Below, one piece after another: positions 36,440-46,322 of a DNA stretch of 47,898 nucleotides. The position numbers and the translations under genes were made by a program. How positions within the stretch are numbered: the first letter of the stretch is position 1; every line of letters begins with the position of its first letter. Source of the stretch: Myxococcales bacterium (GTDB taxonomy: Bacteria > Myxococcota_A > Polyangia > Polyangiales > Ga0077539); the NCBI GenBank assembly GCA_016792845.1, contig JAEUKH010000006.1, positions 15,001-62,898 on the forward strand, written 5' to 3'. The notes under the pieces were generated by a model, which did no database searches, had not been told where the DNA came from, and was given only the letters and a program-made list of their open reading frames with translations.

Positions 36440-36582
36440 ACGACAAGGCTCCTTCTCAAGAGGCCGACGAAGGCCGCGCCTCAGGGGCAGAAACCCTACA
36501 CGATCTGCGCGCCGGTCGGCAGCGGCAAGCGCGCCGCCCTCGGGGGCCGAGCGGCCCCGATCATCGGCAACGCCGCAGCGAC

Positions 36583-38409
36583 TCAGCGCGCGTAATCGAC
36601 GGCCCGGGTCTCGCGCACCACGGTGACCCTGATCTGGCCGGGGTACGCCATCTCGCTCTCGATCTTTCGCGCGATGTCGCGCGAGAGCGTCAGCGCGCCG
36701 AGGTCGTCGACCTCGCCCGGCTCGACCAAGACGCGAACCTCGCGCCCCGCCTGAATGGCGAAGCTCTTCTCGACGCCCTTGAAGCCCGAGCAGATCTTCT
36801 CAAGCTCTTCGAGGCGACGCACATAGCTCTCAAGCATCTCGCGCCGCGCCCCGGGGCGCGCCCCGCTGATCGCGTCGGCCGCCGCGGTGAGGTGCGCCAA
36901 CACCGATTTCGGCGGCTCGTCGTCGTGGTGCGACGCGATGGCATTGATCACCATCTCGTCTTCACCGGCCTTGCGCGCCATCTGACCGCCGATCACCGCG
37001 TGACCGCCCTCTTGCTCGTGGGTCACGGCCTTGCCGATGTCATGCAAGAGCCCCGCGCGCCGCGCGAGCTTGGGGTTCAGCCCCATCTCTTGCGCGAGGA
37101 GGCCGCACATGTGGCCGACCTCGATGCTGTGCCGCAAGATGTTCTGGGCATACGAGTAGCGGTACCGAAGCTGCCCCACGATGCGCATGAGGTCGGGGTG
37201 CAAGCGCCCGATCCCGAGCTCGAGCACGGCCTGTTCGGCCGACTCTTTGATGGTGCGCTCGACCTCGTCTTTCGACTTGTTGAAGAACTCTTCAATCTTG
37301 GTCGGGTGAATGCGCCCGTCTTGAATGAGCTTCTCAAGCGTGAGCCGCGCCATCTCGCGCCGCACCGGGTCGAAGCTCGACACCACAATGGTCTCGGGGG
37401 TGTCGTCGATCACCAGGTCGCACCCCGTCACCTCTTGAAAGGTGCGGATGTTTCGGCCTTCGCGCCCGATGATGCGCCCCTTGAGCTCGTCATTGGGCAG
37501 CTGCACCGAGGTCACCGCGCGCTCGCCGGCGTACTCGCCCGCGTAGCGCTGCACCGCGATGCCGATGATGCGCTTGGCCTTGCGCTCGGCCTCGTCGCGG
37601 GCGAGGTCTTCGATCTGTCGGGCGTCGCGCGCGGCGGCACGCTTCGCGTCTTCGAGCACCTCGTCGATGACCCGCGAGCGGGCCTCCTCGGCGCTGAGCC
37701 CAGCCACACGCTCGAGCGCCTCGGTCTCGTGCTGCTTTACCGCCTCAAGCGCGATGCGACGCGACTCTGCGAGCTTGGCCGACTCGGCCTCGGCCACGCC
37801 GAGCGCCCGCTCGCGCTCTGAGACGGCCTTGTCTCGACCCGAGAGCGCCTGCTCGCGGAGCCCCAACGCGTCGCCCTGCTGCCTGAGCTGAGCCTCGACG
37901 CGAACGGCCTCTTTCTCGCGCGCCGCGAGCTCGTTCGACCGCGCCCGGAGCTCTCCGGTAAGCTCAAGGGCCTCGCGCCGCGCGTCGCTGAGGATGGTCT
38001 CAGCCCGCTGCCGGGTCGCCTTGATTTCGTCTTCGAGCTCTTGCCGCACCGAGGCCCGCGCCCGCAGCTCGGCGTCGCGGGCGAAGACGTCGGCGTTGCG
38101 GCGCATGGCGTCGAGCTCGCCGCGGCTCTGACGCAGCGAGGCCCCCATCGCCTCAAGCTCCCGCTGCGCGTTCGCGCTGTTCGCCTCCCGCGCCGCGAGC
38201 TCGGCCCGCGCGGCGTCGCGCTCGACCTCACGCTCGGCCAGCGCGGCCCGCAGCGTCGCGACCTCGGCCTCGAGGGCTTGCCGCGACACCCGCAGCGCGT
38301 CGACCTCTTGGGCGCGCGCGCGCTTCGCCGGGCCGCTCTGTTGTTCGTGCGCGAGCCAACCCGAGGCGGCCCCGAAGGCGGCCCCCGTCAGCAGAGAAAT
38401 GACGTTCAT
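36583..38409 (-). CDS. rny: Ribonuclease Y
   Basis: A 608-aa endoribonuclease that starts mRNA decay. It has a short hydrophobic N-terminus (residues 2-20) for membrane attachment, a very long coiled coil of about 260 residues, a KH domain (GRIIGREGRNIRTFQEVTG), and an HD domain with HDIGKA and the preceding H in ILRHSIEVGHM. The usual length is about 520; the extra residues lie in the coiled coil. The start overlaps the stop of the 5-formyltetrahydrofolate cyclo-ligase gene by ATGA. The N-terminal hydrophobic segment is Gly/Ala-rich and weaker than usual, so membrane anchoring is not certain. Confidence 0.94.
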   Translation of the reverse strand: MNVISLLTGAAFGAASGWLAHEQQSGPAKRARAQEVDALRVSRQALEAEVATLRAALAEREVERDAARAELAAREANSANAQRELEAMGASLRQSRGELDAMRRNADVFARDAELRARASVRQELEDEIKATRQRAETILSDARREALELTGELRARSNELAAREKEAVRVEAQLRQQGDALGLREQALSGRDKAVSERERALGVAEAESAKLAESRRIALEAVKQHETEALERVAGLSAEEARSRVIDEVLEDAKRAAARDARQIEDLARDEAERKAKRIIGIAVQRYAGEYAGERAVTSVQLPNDELKGRIIGREGRNIRTFQEVTGCDLVIDDTPETIVVSSFDPVRREMARLTLEKLIQDGRIHPTKIEEFFNKSKDEVERTIKESAEQAVLELGIGRLHPDLMRIVGQLRYRYSYAQNILRHSIEVGHMCGLLAQEMGLNPKLARRAGLLHDIGKAVTHEQEGGHAVIGGQMARKAGEDEMVINAIASHHDDEPPKSVLAHLTAAADAISGARPGARREMLESYVRRLEELEKICSGFKGVEKSFAIQAGREVRVLVEPGEVDDLGALTLSRDIARKIESEMAYPGQIRVTVVRETRAVDYAR

Positions 38410-39083
38410 TTCGACTCCGTTTCGGGCGCGGCGAGCCTGGGCTCGGGCGCCGCTTCGAGGGTCTCGTGCTCGGTGACCACGACCCCGACGGTTGCATCGT
38501 GGGGCTCGTCGGGCACCTCGACGAGACGTTGAAATGCGAACACCGCAGCGACCCGTACGGCACGCTGCAAGAGCGGGAGCGTCTGGTCATAATGCGCCCG
38601 CCCATACCCAATCCGATGCCCGCGGTCATCAACCGCCAACGCCGGAACCAGCACCAGATCAATCTCCTCGGGCGCCACCACCGGCGCGTCCTCCCGCGGC
38701 GTCTCGACCCCGAACGCGCTGCGCTCGCGCGGCAGCTCAGCCCCGTCGGCGCCCCACATCGCGTGAAACACCATCGGCCCCGCCTCGCGCGCCCGCGGCA
38801 ACACCACCCGCTTGCCCGCCGCCCGCGCCGCGGCGATGAGCCCCGTGGTGTCAAACTCATCGCCGAAGGTGATGTAGAGCGCCACGGTCTCTGCCGCCGC
38901 CCACGCCGGCAGCGCCAGCACCCGCGCCGTCATCGCCGCGCAGTGCTGCCGATGCAACGCAGGCGGCACCTGCTCGCGCAGCGTGCGCAAACGCTGCCGC
39001 AAGAGCTTCTTCGCCTGCACCCTGAGGGCCGCCACCTCATCAGGTGCCCATGGAACGGGGCGCCCAGTCATCGCCCGACTCAT
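38406..39083 (-). CDS. 5-formyltetrahydrofolate cyclo-ligase
   Basis: A 225-aa enzyme of folate one-carbon metabolism (5-formyl-THF + ATP to 5,10-methenyl-THF). The N-terminal [16 protein letters not shown] resembles the family start; [16 protein letters not shown] and the ATP/Mg segment [19 protein letters not shown] are present. The latter deviates from the common GYGGGYYDR but keeps the Gly-Tyr-Gly and Tyr-Asp positions. It is the first gene of a minus-strand run: cyclo-ligase, rny, adhC, fghA. The C-terminus has about 25 extra residues. The ATG at 39083 is used; M5 would also serve. Confidence 0.9.
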   Translation of the reverse strand: MSRAMTGRPVPWAPDEVAALRVQAKKLLRQRLRTLREQVPPALHRQHCAAMTARVLALPAWAAAETVALYITFGDEFDTTGLIAAARAAGKRVVLPRAREAGPMVFHAMWGADGAELPRERSAFGVETPREDAPVVAPEEIDLVLVPALAVDDRGHRIGYGRAHYDQTLPLLQRAVRVAAVFAFQRLVEVPDEPHDATVGVVVTEHETLEAAPEPRLAAPETESK

Positions 39084-39250
39084 ACCACGGTCGCACCGCG
39101 CACCACGCCAACGATCACCGTCGCCCCGCTGCGCGCCTGTCGCGCCCCCCCTTGCGCACGGGGCCGCCCTTCGGCTACCACGGCGCGCGACGGAGTGGGC
39201 TCAGGGCTCGACCCGGGCGCCAGGTTCGTAAAGAAAGGCTCTGCCCTCAG
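39084..39250. promoter_or_regulatory. Divergent spacer before thiC, no TPP riboswitch seen
   Basis: 167 bp between the cyclo-ligase and thiC starts. I looked for the TPP riboswitch core (CTGAGA followed by ACC(C/T)...GAACCTGATC) on the plus strand and did not find it. A weak AAAGG stands about 13 nt before the thiC ATG. The region is GC-rich, with TTCGTAAAGAAAGG the only A-rich part. Confidence 0.35.
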
Positions 39251-40663
39251 ATGCTGCGAAAAGAGTGGGTCTCGCGCCGCGCAGGCGACACGGTGAAGAC
39301 GCAGATGTTCTACGCCCGCAAGGGCATCATCACCGACGAGATGGCCTTCGTCGCGCACCGCGAAGACGTCGCCCCGACCCTCGTCCGCGATGAGGTCGCC
39401 CTCGGGCGATTGGTCATCCCGGCCAACGTCGCCCACCTCAACCTTGAGCCCATGGGCATCGGCATCGCGCTCCGCTGCAAGGTCAACGCGAACATCGGCA
39501 ACAGCGCCGTCACCAGCGCCGTCGATGAAGAGCTCAGCAAGCTCGCCGTGAGCCTGAAGTACGGCGCCGACACCGTGATGGATCTCTCCACCGGCGGCAA
39601 CATCAACGGCATCCGTGAGGCCATCATTGGCGCCTCGCCGGTGCCCATCGGCACCGTGCCGATCTATCAGGTCGTGCAAGAGCTAAAGTCGATCAGCAAG
39701 ATGACCGAAGACGACTTCCTGCACATGATCGAGCTCCAGGCGCGTCAGGGGGTCGATTACATGACCCTCCACGCGGGGCTCCTGCGGGCCTTCCTCCCGC
39801 TGGTGCAGCACCGCATCACGGGCATCGTGTCGCGGGGCGGCTCGCTCATGGCCCAGTGGATGATCGAAAAGGGCAAAGAAAACCCGCTCTACACCCGATG
39901 GGATGATGTTCTTGATATTTGCGCGCGCTACGATGTGACGATTTCGGCCGGCGACGGGCTGCGCCCGGGCTGCCTCGCCGACGCCTCCGACGAGGCGCAG
40001 TTCGCCGAACTCAAGGTGCTCGGCGAGCTCACCCTCCGCGCGTGGGAGAAGAACGTCCAGGTGATGATCGAGGGCCCGGGCCATGTGCCCTTCGATCAGA
40101 TCCAGATGAACATCGAGAAAGAGCGCGTGCTCTGCCACGAGGCGCCCTTCTACGTTCTGGGCCCCTTGGTCACCGACATCGCGCCCGGCTACGACCACAT
40201 CACCAGCGCCATCGGGGCCACCATGGCGGGCTACGCCGGCGCCTCGATGCTCTGCTACGTCACGCCCAAAGAGCACCTCGGGTTGCCCGACGTCGAAGAC
40301 GTCCGCAACGGCTTGATCGCTTACAAGATCGCCGCCCACGCGGCCGACGTCGCGCGTCACCGCCCCGGCGCCCGCGACCGCGACGACGCCCTCTCGCGCG
40401 CCCGCTACAAGTTCGACTGGAAGGAGCAGTTCAGGCTCTCGCTCGACCCCGAGCGCGCCCAATCGATGCATGACGAGACCCTGCCCGACGAGTACTTCAA
40501 GAGCGCCGAGTTTTGCGCGATGTGCGGGCCGAAGTTCTGCTCGATGCACATCAACCGCGTCGTCGAAGAATACAACAAGAGCGAGTCGCAGAAGCACCGC
40601 CTCTCGGTGCTCTCGAACACCGCCACGAAGGGCGCCTGCGCCTCGCCCGGCGATGCCGAGTGA
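39251..40663 (+). CDS. thiC: Phosphomethylpyrimidine synthase ThiC
   Basis: A 470-aa radical SAM enzyme that converts aminoimidazole ribotide to HMP-P, the pyrimidine half of thiamine. It is the short form without the long N-terminal domain of plant and proteobacterial ThiC. Family blocks: [79 protein letters not shown], and the C-terminal cluster motif CAMCGPKFC (CX2CX4C). The ATG at 39251 is chosen because it is the closest upstream of the conserved region. No other thiamine gene is adjacent. Confidence 0.95.
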   Translation: MLRKEWVSRRAGDTVKTQMFYARKGIITDEMAFVAHREDVAPTLVRDEVALGRLVIPANVAHLNLEPMGIGIALRCKVNANIGNSAVTSAVDEELSKLAVSLKYGADTVMDLSTGGNINGIREAIIGASPVPIGTVPIYQVVQELKSISKMTEDDFLHMIELQARQGVDYMTLHAGLLRAFLPLVQHRITGIVSRGGSLMAQWMIEKGKENPLYTRWDDVLDICARYDVTISAGDGLRPGCLADASDEAQFAELKVLGELTLRAWEKNVQVMIEGPGHVPFDQIQMNIEKERVLCHEAPFYVLGPLVTDIAPGYDHITSAIGATMAGYAGASMLCYVTPKEHLGLPDVEDVRNGLIAYKIAAHAADVARHRPGARDRDDALSRARYKFDWKEQFRLSLDPERAQSMHDETLPDEYFKSAEFCAMCGPKFCSMHINRVVEEYNKSESQKHRLSVLSNTATKGACASPGDAE

Positions 40664-40682
40664 GCGTGTGACCCCCAACCCG

Positions 40683-41099
40683 ATGGGCCGAAGCCGTCAC
40701 CCGACGTGGCGCGCGGCGGCCCTCGCGATGGCTCTCGGGTCAGCCTGCACGCCGAGCAACCTCCGCGAGTGGCGGCCTGAAGACCACGACTCCGGCGCCA
40801 CCAGCACCGGCGCCGTGGCCGAGGCGCCCGTCAACGACGACCCCCTCGCGGCGGCGCGAGGCGTCTTTGCGGCCCAGTGCGCGAGCTGTCACGGCGCGTC
40901 AGGGCACGGCGACGGGCCCATGGCCGCGATGTTTCACCCGGCCGACCTCACCACCCCGACCTGGCAGGCGTCACGCACCGACGACGAGATCGCCGCGTCG
41001 ATCCGCAACGGGCGCGGGGCCATGCCGGCCTTTGGCACCCAGCTCCGCAGCGAAGCCATCCCGCTGCTTGTTCAATTGATTCGTAGCTGGCGTCGCTGA
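40683..41099 (+). CDS. Cytochrome c (class I) lipoprotein
   Basis: A 138-aa single-heme cytochrome. A signal peptide with lipobox GSAC (Cys22) is followed by a short acidic/Thr linker. The heme site is C66-A-S-C69-H70 and the distal ligand probably M114 in GAMPAFG. The DxxGHGDGPMAAM-type region (GHGDGPMA) is common in small respiratory or alcohol-dehydrogenase-linked cytochromes. The start at 40683 gives a normal signal peptide; ATG 40653 or GTG 40668 are alternatives. It directly follows thiC, probably by chance. The partner oxidase is not in the window. Confidence 0.82.
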   Translation: MGRSRHPTWRAAALAMALGSACTPSNLREWRPEDHDSGATSTGAVAEAPVNDDPLAAARGVFAAQCASCHGASGHGDGPMAAMFHPADLTTPTWQASRTDDEIAASIRNGRGAMPAFGTQLRSEAIPLLVQLIRSWRR

Positions 41100-41112
41100 G
41101 CGGCGCGCTCAG
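41096..41112. terminator. Hairpin spanning both stops of convergent genes
   Basis: CTGAGCG (41096-41102) and CGCTCAG (41106-41112) are perfectly complementary with a GCG loop. The TGA of the cytochrome gene lies in the left arm and the TGA of the opposing CAP-domain gene in the right arm, so one palindrome carries both stops. There is no T-tract; action as a two-way transcript end is inferred. Confidence 0.45.
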
Positions 41113-42185
41113 GTCACCGGCGGCAGGTCGACCGTGGTCACTCGCCCCGGCGTCGTCATCGGGCGCGGGGCCTGGTACGGAGTGCGGGCCTGCCCGCGGG
41201 CCGCTGGCGTCGCCTGAGCGGGCCGTGCGGGCGTCGCGGCGCGCCGACGAGGGGTCGGCTCATCACCCGCGGCCGCGGGCGCAGACGAGGCGTCTGAGGG
41301 CTCCTGGGGCGCAGCGGCACCCGGCGGCATCAGCTCTTGCGGCACTTGCATCACCAGCGGCCCGAAGGGCGTCGGGATGCTCACCGTCTGCGTCGGCCCG
41401 CGGCCCGCCCGGGCGGCCGGCGCCCGTGACCCTCGCTCGGCGCGCGGCGCGGAGGGCGCGGAGGGCGCGGCGGTCGGTGCACTCGGCGTCGCGTTCGGCG
41501 TACCCAAGAAGGGGCCCACCCATTGTTGCACCCACGGAGGCAGCGCGGCGGGCTCAGGCTGGGCGTCGCCCTCGTCGCGGGGCGCCTCGCCCTCGTCGTC
41601 GCCCTCGTCTTCGTCGGTCGGCGCTGCCGCGACCGGGGCCGTCGGGGCGGCGGGCGCTTGGGCCTGCGCGGGGCTCGGCTCGGTCACGGGCACGCTCGCA
41701 GCCGGCATCGGCGTGGGGCGCACCGACTCGTCGCGCAGCGTCGCAAAGAGCTGGGTGACGTAGAAGCCGTCGCGGCCCCGCACGATGCCGATGCCCACCC
41801 GGCGTAGCGCGGGGTCGAGGAGGTTCGAGCGATGCCCGGGGCTCGCGAAGAGCGCGTCGTTGGCGGCGCGCACCGAGCGGTTGAGCGCGATGTTCTCAGC
41901 CAGCGAACGGTACGCGATCTGACCCTGCGCGGCGCGATCGCCGGGCGAGCCCGTCGTCGGCGACGTGTGGCTGAAGAAGTTGTGGCTCGCCATGTCGAGC
42001 GAGTGCGCCTCGGCCACCTCGGCGAGCCGCGCGTCGCCCGTGAGAGGCTCAAGATGCTCACCCGCGCGGGCTTCGTTGATCCACCCGAGCATCGAGGCGA
42101 CCTCGCTGCGGTCAACGCTCTGCGCTGACGCTGACACCGAGGCGACGAGAACTGCTGCCGCGAAAGAGAAGCTTGCCACACGCAT
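41109..42185 (-). CDS. CAP/SCP-domain (YkwD-like) secreted protein
   Basis: A 358-aa protein with a signal peptide (MRVASFSFAAAVLVASVSASAQS) and a CAP domain at about 28-150: LGWINEARAGEHLEPL, the histidine in AEAHSLDMASHNFFSH, the SLAENIA glutamate, and SPGHRSNLLDPALRRVGIG. The remaining 200 residues are Pro/Ala-rich with an acidic run (DEDEGDDEGEAP) and look unstructured, perhaps a cell-wall spacer. CAP proteins of bacteria are of largely unknown role. The start at 42185 is set by GGAGG nine bases upstream; a longer frame to 42299 is not signal-like. Confidence 0.85.
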   Translation of the reverse strand: MRVASFSFAAAVLVASVSASAQSVDRSEVASMLGWINEARAGEHLEPLTGDARLAEVAEAHSLDMASHNFFSHTSPTTGSPGDRAAQGQIAYRSLAENIALNRSVRAANDALFASPGHRSNLLDPALRRVGIGIVRGRDGFYVTQLFATLRDESVRPTPMPAASVPVTEPSPAQAQAPAAPTAPVAAAPTDEDEGDDEGEAPRDEGDAQPEPAALPPWVQQWVGPFLGTPNATPSAPTAAPSAPSAPRAERGSRAPAARAGRGPTQTVSIPTPFGPLVMQVPQELMPPGAAAPQEPSDASSAPAAAGDEPTPRRRAATPARPAQATPAARGQARTPYQAPRPMTTPGRVTTVDLPPVT

Positions 42186-42353
42186 CGCAACCTCCACCCA
42201 CACCCTCTGACCTGAGAGCACCATGTGGAACAACCGAGGCCCGCACCGCAAACTTGATGCCGAACGCTCGGGCTTGTTGCGACCCGCTGCGACACACATT
42301 CAAGACCGCGGGTGTGAAGACCCGGGGGCACCCGCAGCCGTCAACGCCCGTTC

Positions 42354-42665
42354 TCAGTCGTCGCTGTCAGAGGGCAGGGGCGTGCCTGCCCGCGCATTGA
42401 CGCTCTCGCGCAGCTCTTTGCCGACCTTGAAGAACGGGAGCTTCTTGGCGCCCACGTCGACCGGGCGGTGGGTGCGCGGGTTGACCCCCGTGTAGGGCTT
42501 GTACTCGCGCACGGTGAAGCTGCCAAAGCCGCGAATCTCAATGTGGTCGCCTTCGGCCAGCGACTGTGTCATCGCATCGAAAACCTCGTTCACCACAAGC
42601 TCTGCCCGGGTTTTCGAGATGCTGCACATGGTTGCGATCCGCTCAATGAGCTCGGATTTCGTCAT
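42354..42665 (-). CDS. HU/IHF family DNA-binding protein (IHF beta-like)
   Basis: A 103-aa nucleoid protein that bends DNA. MTKSELIERIA at the start, the dimer helix VVNEVFDAMTQSL, IEIRGFGSFTVREYKPYTGVNPRTHRPVDV (arm with the Pro that intercalates, in NPRTHRP) and KLPFFKVGKELRESVN are conserved. GFGSF plus VNPRTHRPV favours IHF-beta over HU, but an eye reading cannot settle it. The spacer to the downstream CAP gene is 168 bp. It is divergent from the amidohydrolase gene over 65 bp. Confidence 0.9.
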   Translation of the reverse strand: MTKSELIERIATMCSISKTRAELVVNEVFDAMTQSLAEGDHIEIRGFGSFTVREYKPYTGVNPRTHRPVDVGAKKLPFFKVGKELRESVNARAGTPLPSDSDD

Positions 42666-42730
42666 AACCGTCTACACCTGCTGAATTCGCCAGCTCAGGC
42701 AGCCCACCGCTTGCCCGAGAGGGAAAGTGA

Positions 42731-43897
42731 GTGTCTACGGTCACGGTTGTGATTGTCAATCGGCCTTTCAACCTTCTCCTGCGCTTTGGCATCGCGCTGA
42801 CGGCGTGCCGCGGCCCCGGCTCCGGGGCGAGGGGTCGAAGCCCCGACGCGCAAGCGCCGACGGCGGTGTCACCCCAGTATGATCGGCCCGCCTTTCCGGT
42901 GATCGATGTGCACACGCACTTCGACCCCGAGGCGACCCCGCGCATCGTCGCCACACTCGATGCCCGTAACGTGCGCTACGCCGTCAACCTCTCGGGCGGC
43001 TGGCCGGGGCACGGCCTCGAAGAGGCGCTGGCCCAAGCGAGGGTGACCCACGGCCGGATCGTGCCCTTCTGCATGCTCGACTGGCGCGGGGTGGGGCGCC
43101 CTGATTTCGTCGAGAACGCGCTCGCCACGCTCGATCGCTGCGCAAGGCTGGGCGTCCGCGGGTGGAAGATCGCCAAGAACCTCGGGCTCGGCGTCACCGA
43201 CACCGCCGGGGCCCGGGTCGCCGTCGACGACCCACGGCTCGACCCGCTCTTCGCCCGCGCCGGGAGCCTCGGCATGGTGGTGCTCATCCACTCGGGCGAC
43301 CCGCGGGCCTTCTTCGAGCCGCCGGGGCCCAGCAATGAGCGCAACGACGAGCTCCGCGCGCACCCCGGGTGGAGCTTCGCTGACCCGGTCTATCCGCGCT
43401 GGAGCGAGCTCTTGGGCGAGTTCGAGCGCCGCGTGGCGCGGCACCCCGGCACCCGCTTCATCGGCGCACACTTCGGCAACGCGGCCGAAGACCCCGATCG
43501 CGTCTCCCGCCTCCTCGCCCAGTGCCCGAACTACTACATCGACACCGCGGCGCGCATCCCCGAGATGGGGCGCCACCCCGCCGCACAAATGCGTCGCTTC
43601 TTCGAACGATGGGAAGACCGCATCGTCTTCGGCACCGACCTCGGCATGGGGGTCGAACCCGAAGCCACCATGCTCGGCTCGACCGGCGAGACGCCCCCAG
43701 GGCCCGAAGACATCACCCGATTCTGGCGCGCGACCTTCCGCTATTTTGAAAGCAACGACCGGCAGTTTGAGCATCCGACGCCCATCCAGGGGCGCTGGCG
43801 CATCGACGGGCTCGGCCTCAGCCCGCGCGTCTTGCGGAAGGTCTACGGCGAGAACGCCGCGAGGCTGCTCAATCTCACTGAGTTTTCAAGCCCTTAG
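42731..43897 (+). CDS. Amidohydrolase (amidohydrolase_2, TIM barrel) family protein
   Basis: A 388-aa metal-dependent hydrolase or decarboxylase-type barrel. Metal motif DVHTHFD (HxH) at about 60, a mid-barrel GWKIAKNLGLG (Lys region), VLIHSGDP, FIGAHFGNAAEDP and IVFGTDLGMGVEPEA with the late Asp. The N-terminus has a short hydrophobic stretch ending in LTAC, so it may be a lipoprotein, with a linker of 30 residues before the barrel. The GTG at 42731 follows GAGAGGGA. The substrate cannot be named. The stop is nested with the opposing EamA gene stop (TTAG, 43894-43897). Confidence 0.85.
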   Translation: MSTVTVVIVNRPFNLLLRFGIALTACRGPGSGARGRSPDAQAPTAVSPQYDRPAFPVIDVHTHFDPEATPRIVATLDARNVRYAVNLSGGWPGHGLEEALAQARVTHGRIVPFCMLDWRGVGRPDFVENALATLDRCARLGVRGWKIAKNLGLGVTDTAGARVAVDDPRLDPLFARAGSLGMVVLIHSGDPRAFFEPPGPSNERNDELRAHPGWSFADPVYPRWSELLGEFERRVARHPGTRFIGAHFGNAAEDPDRVSRLLAQCPNYYIDTAARIPEMGRHPAAQMRRFFERWEDRIVFGTDLGMGVEPEATMLGSTGETPPGPEDITRFWRATFRYFESNDRQFEHPTPIQGRWRIDGLGLSPRVLRKVYGENAARLLNLTEFSSP

Positions 43898-44841
43898 GCG
43901 CGAACTTGGGGCGCCGTCCGGGTGGCCGCGAAGACGCCCGCGAGGGTGAGCAGGCCGCCGAGGGCGATCGACGGGGTCAGCACCTCGGCGGGCACCGAGA
44001 CGCCGAGCCAGCGCGCCAGCGGGGCCCCGAGGGTCACCGCGAAGAGCACCGCGAACACCGGCTGGAGGTACACGAACACGCTCACCACCGAGGCCGGCAC
44101 CCGCCCGAGCGCCCACGCGTTGCCGCCGTACGTGAACGCGGTCGGCACCGCGACGATGTACCCGAGGGCCGCCCATGCGCGCCGGTCGAGGGTCGGCGCC
44201 ACCCGAAGCGCTGTCGGCAGGCCCACTGGCAACGCAAAGAGCGCCCCCGCGAGGAAGGCCCAGCGCACCACCGCGAGCCCGCCGTGGCGCAGCACCGTCT
44301 CGCGCGCGAGGCCGAGGTAGACCCCGTAGGCGCAGCAATTGGTGACGATCAAGAGGTCGCCCGCGAGGTGCCCGTCGTGAAGGCTCACCCGCTCAGGGCG
44401 GAGCACCAGCCCGAGCCCCGCGAGCGCGATGGCCATGCCCCCGACGAAGCGACGGCGAAGCGGTTCGCGGCCCGTAAAGACCGAGAACAAGGCCGTAAAG
44501 ATGGGGATGGTGGCCGTGAGCACCGTGGCGTTGATCGCCGTGGTGCGGGCGAGGCCCGCGAGAAACAAGCTCTGGTTCGCGAACACCCCGAGAAAGCCCA
44601 ACACCGCGGCGCGACCCCACAGCGCGCGCGGGGGCGCGAGGGGCGCTCGGTCGAGACGGCTCCAGACCGCAAAGAGCGCGAAGGCGCCGAGCGTTCGGAG
44701 CAACATCAGCATGGGCCAGGGCACCACCCCGACGGTGACCTTGCCCACCACCGAAAGGCTCGCGAAGGCGACCTGAACGGCGAGCAGCAGGCCCATCACC
44801 GCGCGCTCTGGGGCCTGCGGCGGTGTCGGCGGGTGGGGCAT
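43894..44841 (-). CDS. EamA/DMT family transporter
   Basis: A 315-aa ten-helix membrane protein of the drug/metabolite transporter superfamily with two EamA repeats. First repeat: LLAVQVAFASLSVVGKV to IALAGLGLVL; second: LLIVTNCCAYGVYLGLA to LGGLLTLAGVFAA. TYGGNAWALGRVPAS and VYLQPVFAVLFA are typical. The substrate is unknown. The ATG at 44841 gives a Pro-rich start; M16 (44796) is an alternative and would begin right at helix 1. It lies 56 bp downstream of eno. Confidence 0.88.
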   Translation of the reverse strand: MPHPPTPPQAPERAVMGLLLAVQVAFASLSVVGKVTVGVVPWPMLMLLRTLGAFALFAVWSRLDRAPLAPPRALWGRAAVLGFLGVFANQSLFLAGLARTTAINATVLTATIPIFTALFSVFTGREPLRRRFVGGMAIALAGLGLVLRPERVSLHDGHLAGDLLIVTNCCAYGVYLGLARETVLRHGGLAVVRWAFLAGALFALPVGLPTALRVAPTLDRRAWAALGYIVAVPTAFTYGGNAWALGRVPASVVSVFVYLQPVFAVLFAVTLGAPLARWLGVSVPAEVLTPSIALGGLLTLAGVFAATRTAPQVRA

Positions 44842-44897
44842 CGTCGGCGAGGAGGAGGGCTGTGCGGCAGCAGGGGCGTGCCGCGGGTCGACGCGGC

Positions 44898-46181
<1,284 letters not shown>

Positions 46182-46322
46182 TCAGACGGTGCTCCGTTGT
46201 ACCGGGTCGTTGGAGGGCGCGCGCCGTGCGGCACACGCGCTGACGGCCAGCCCGACCCCCTCGCGAGGGTCGCGCGGCCTCAACGCGCTCGCTTTACACC
46301 AAAGCGCGCCGCCGCGGCAGCC

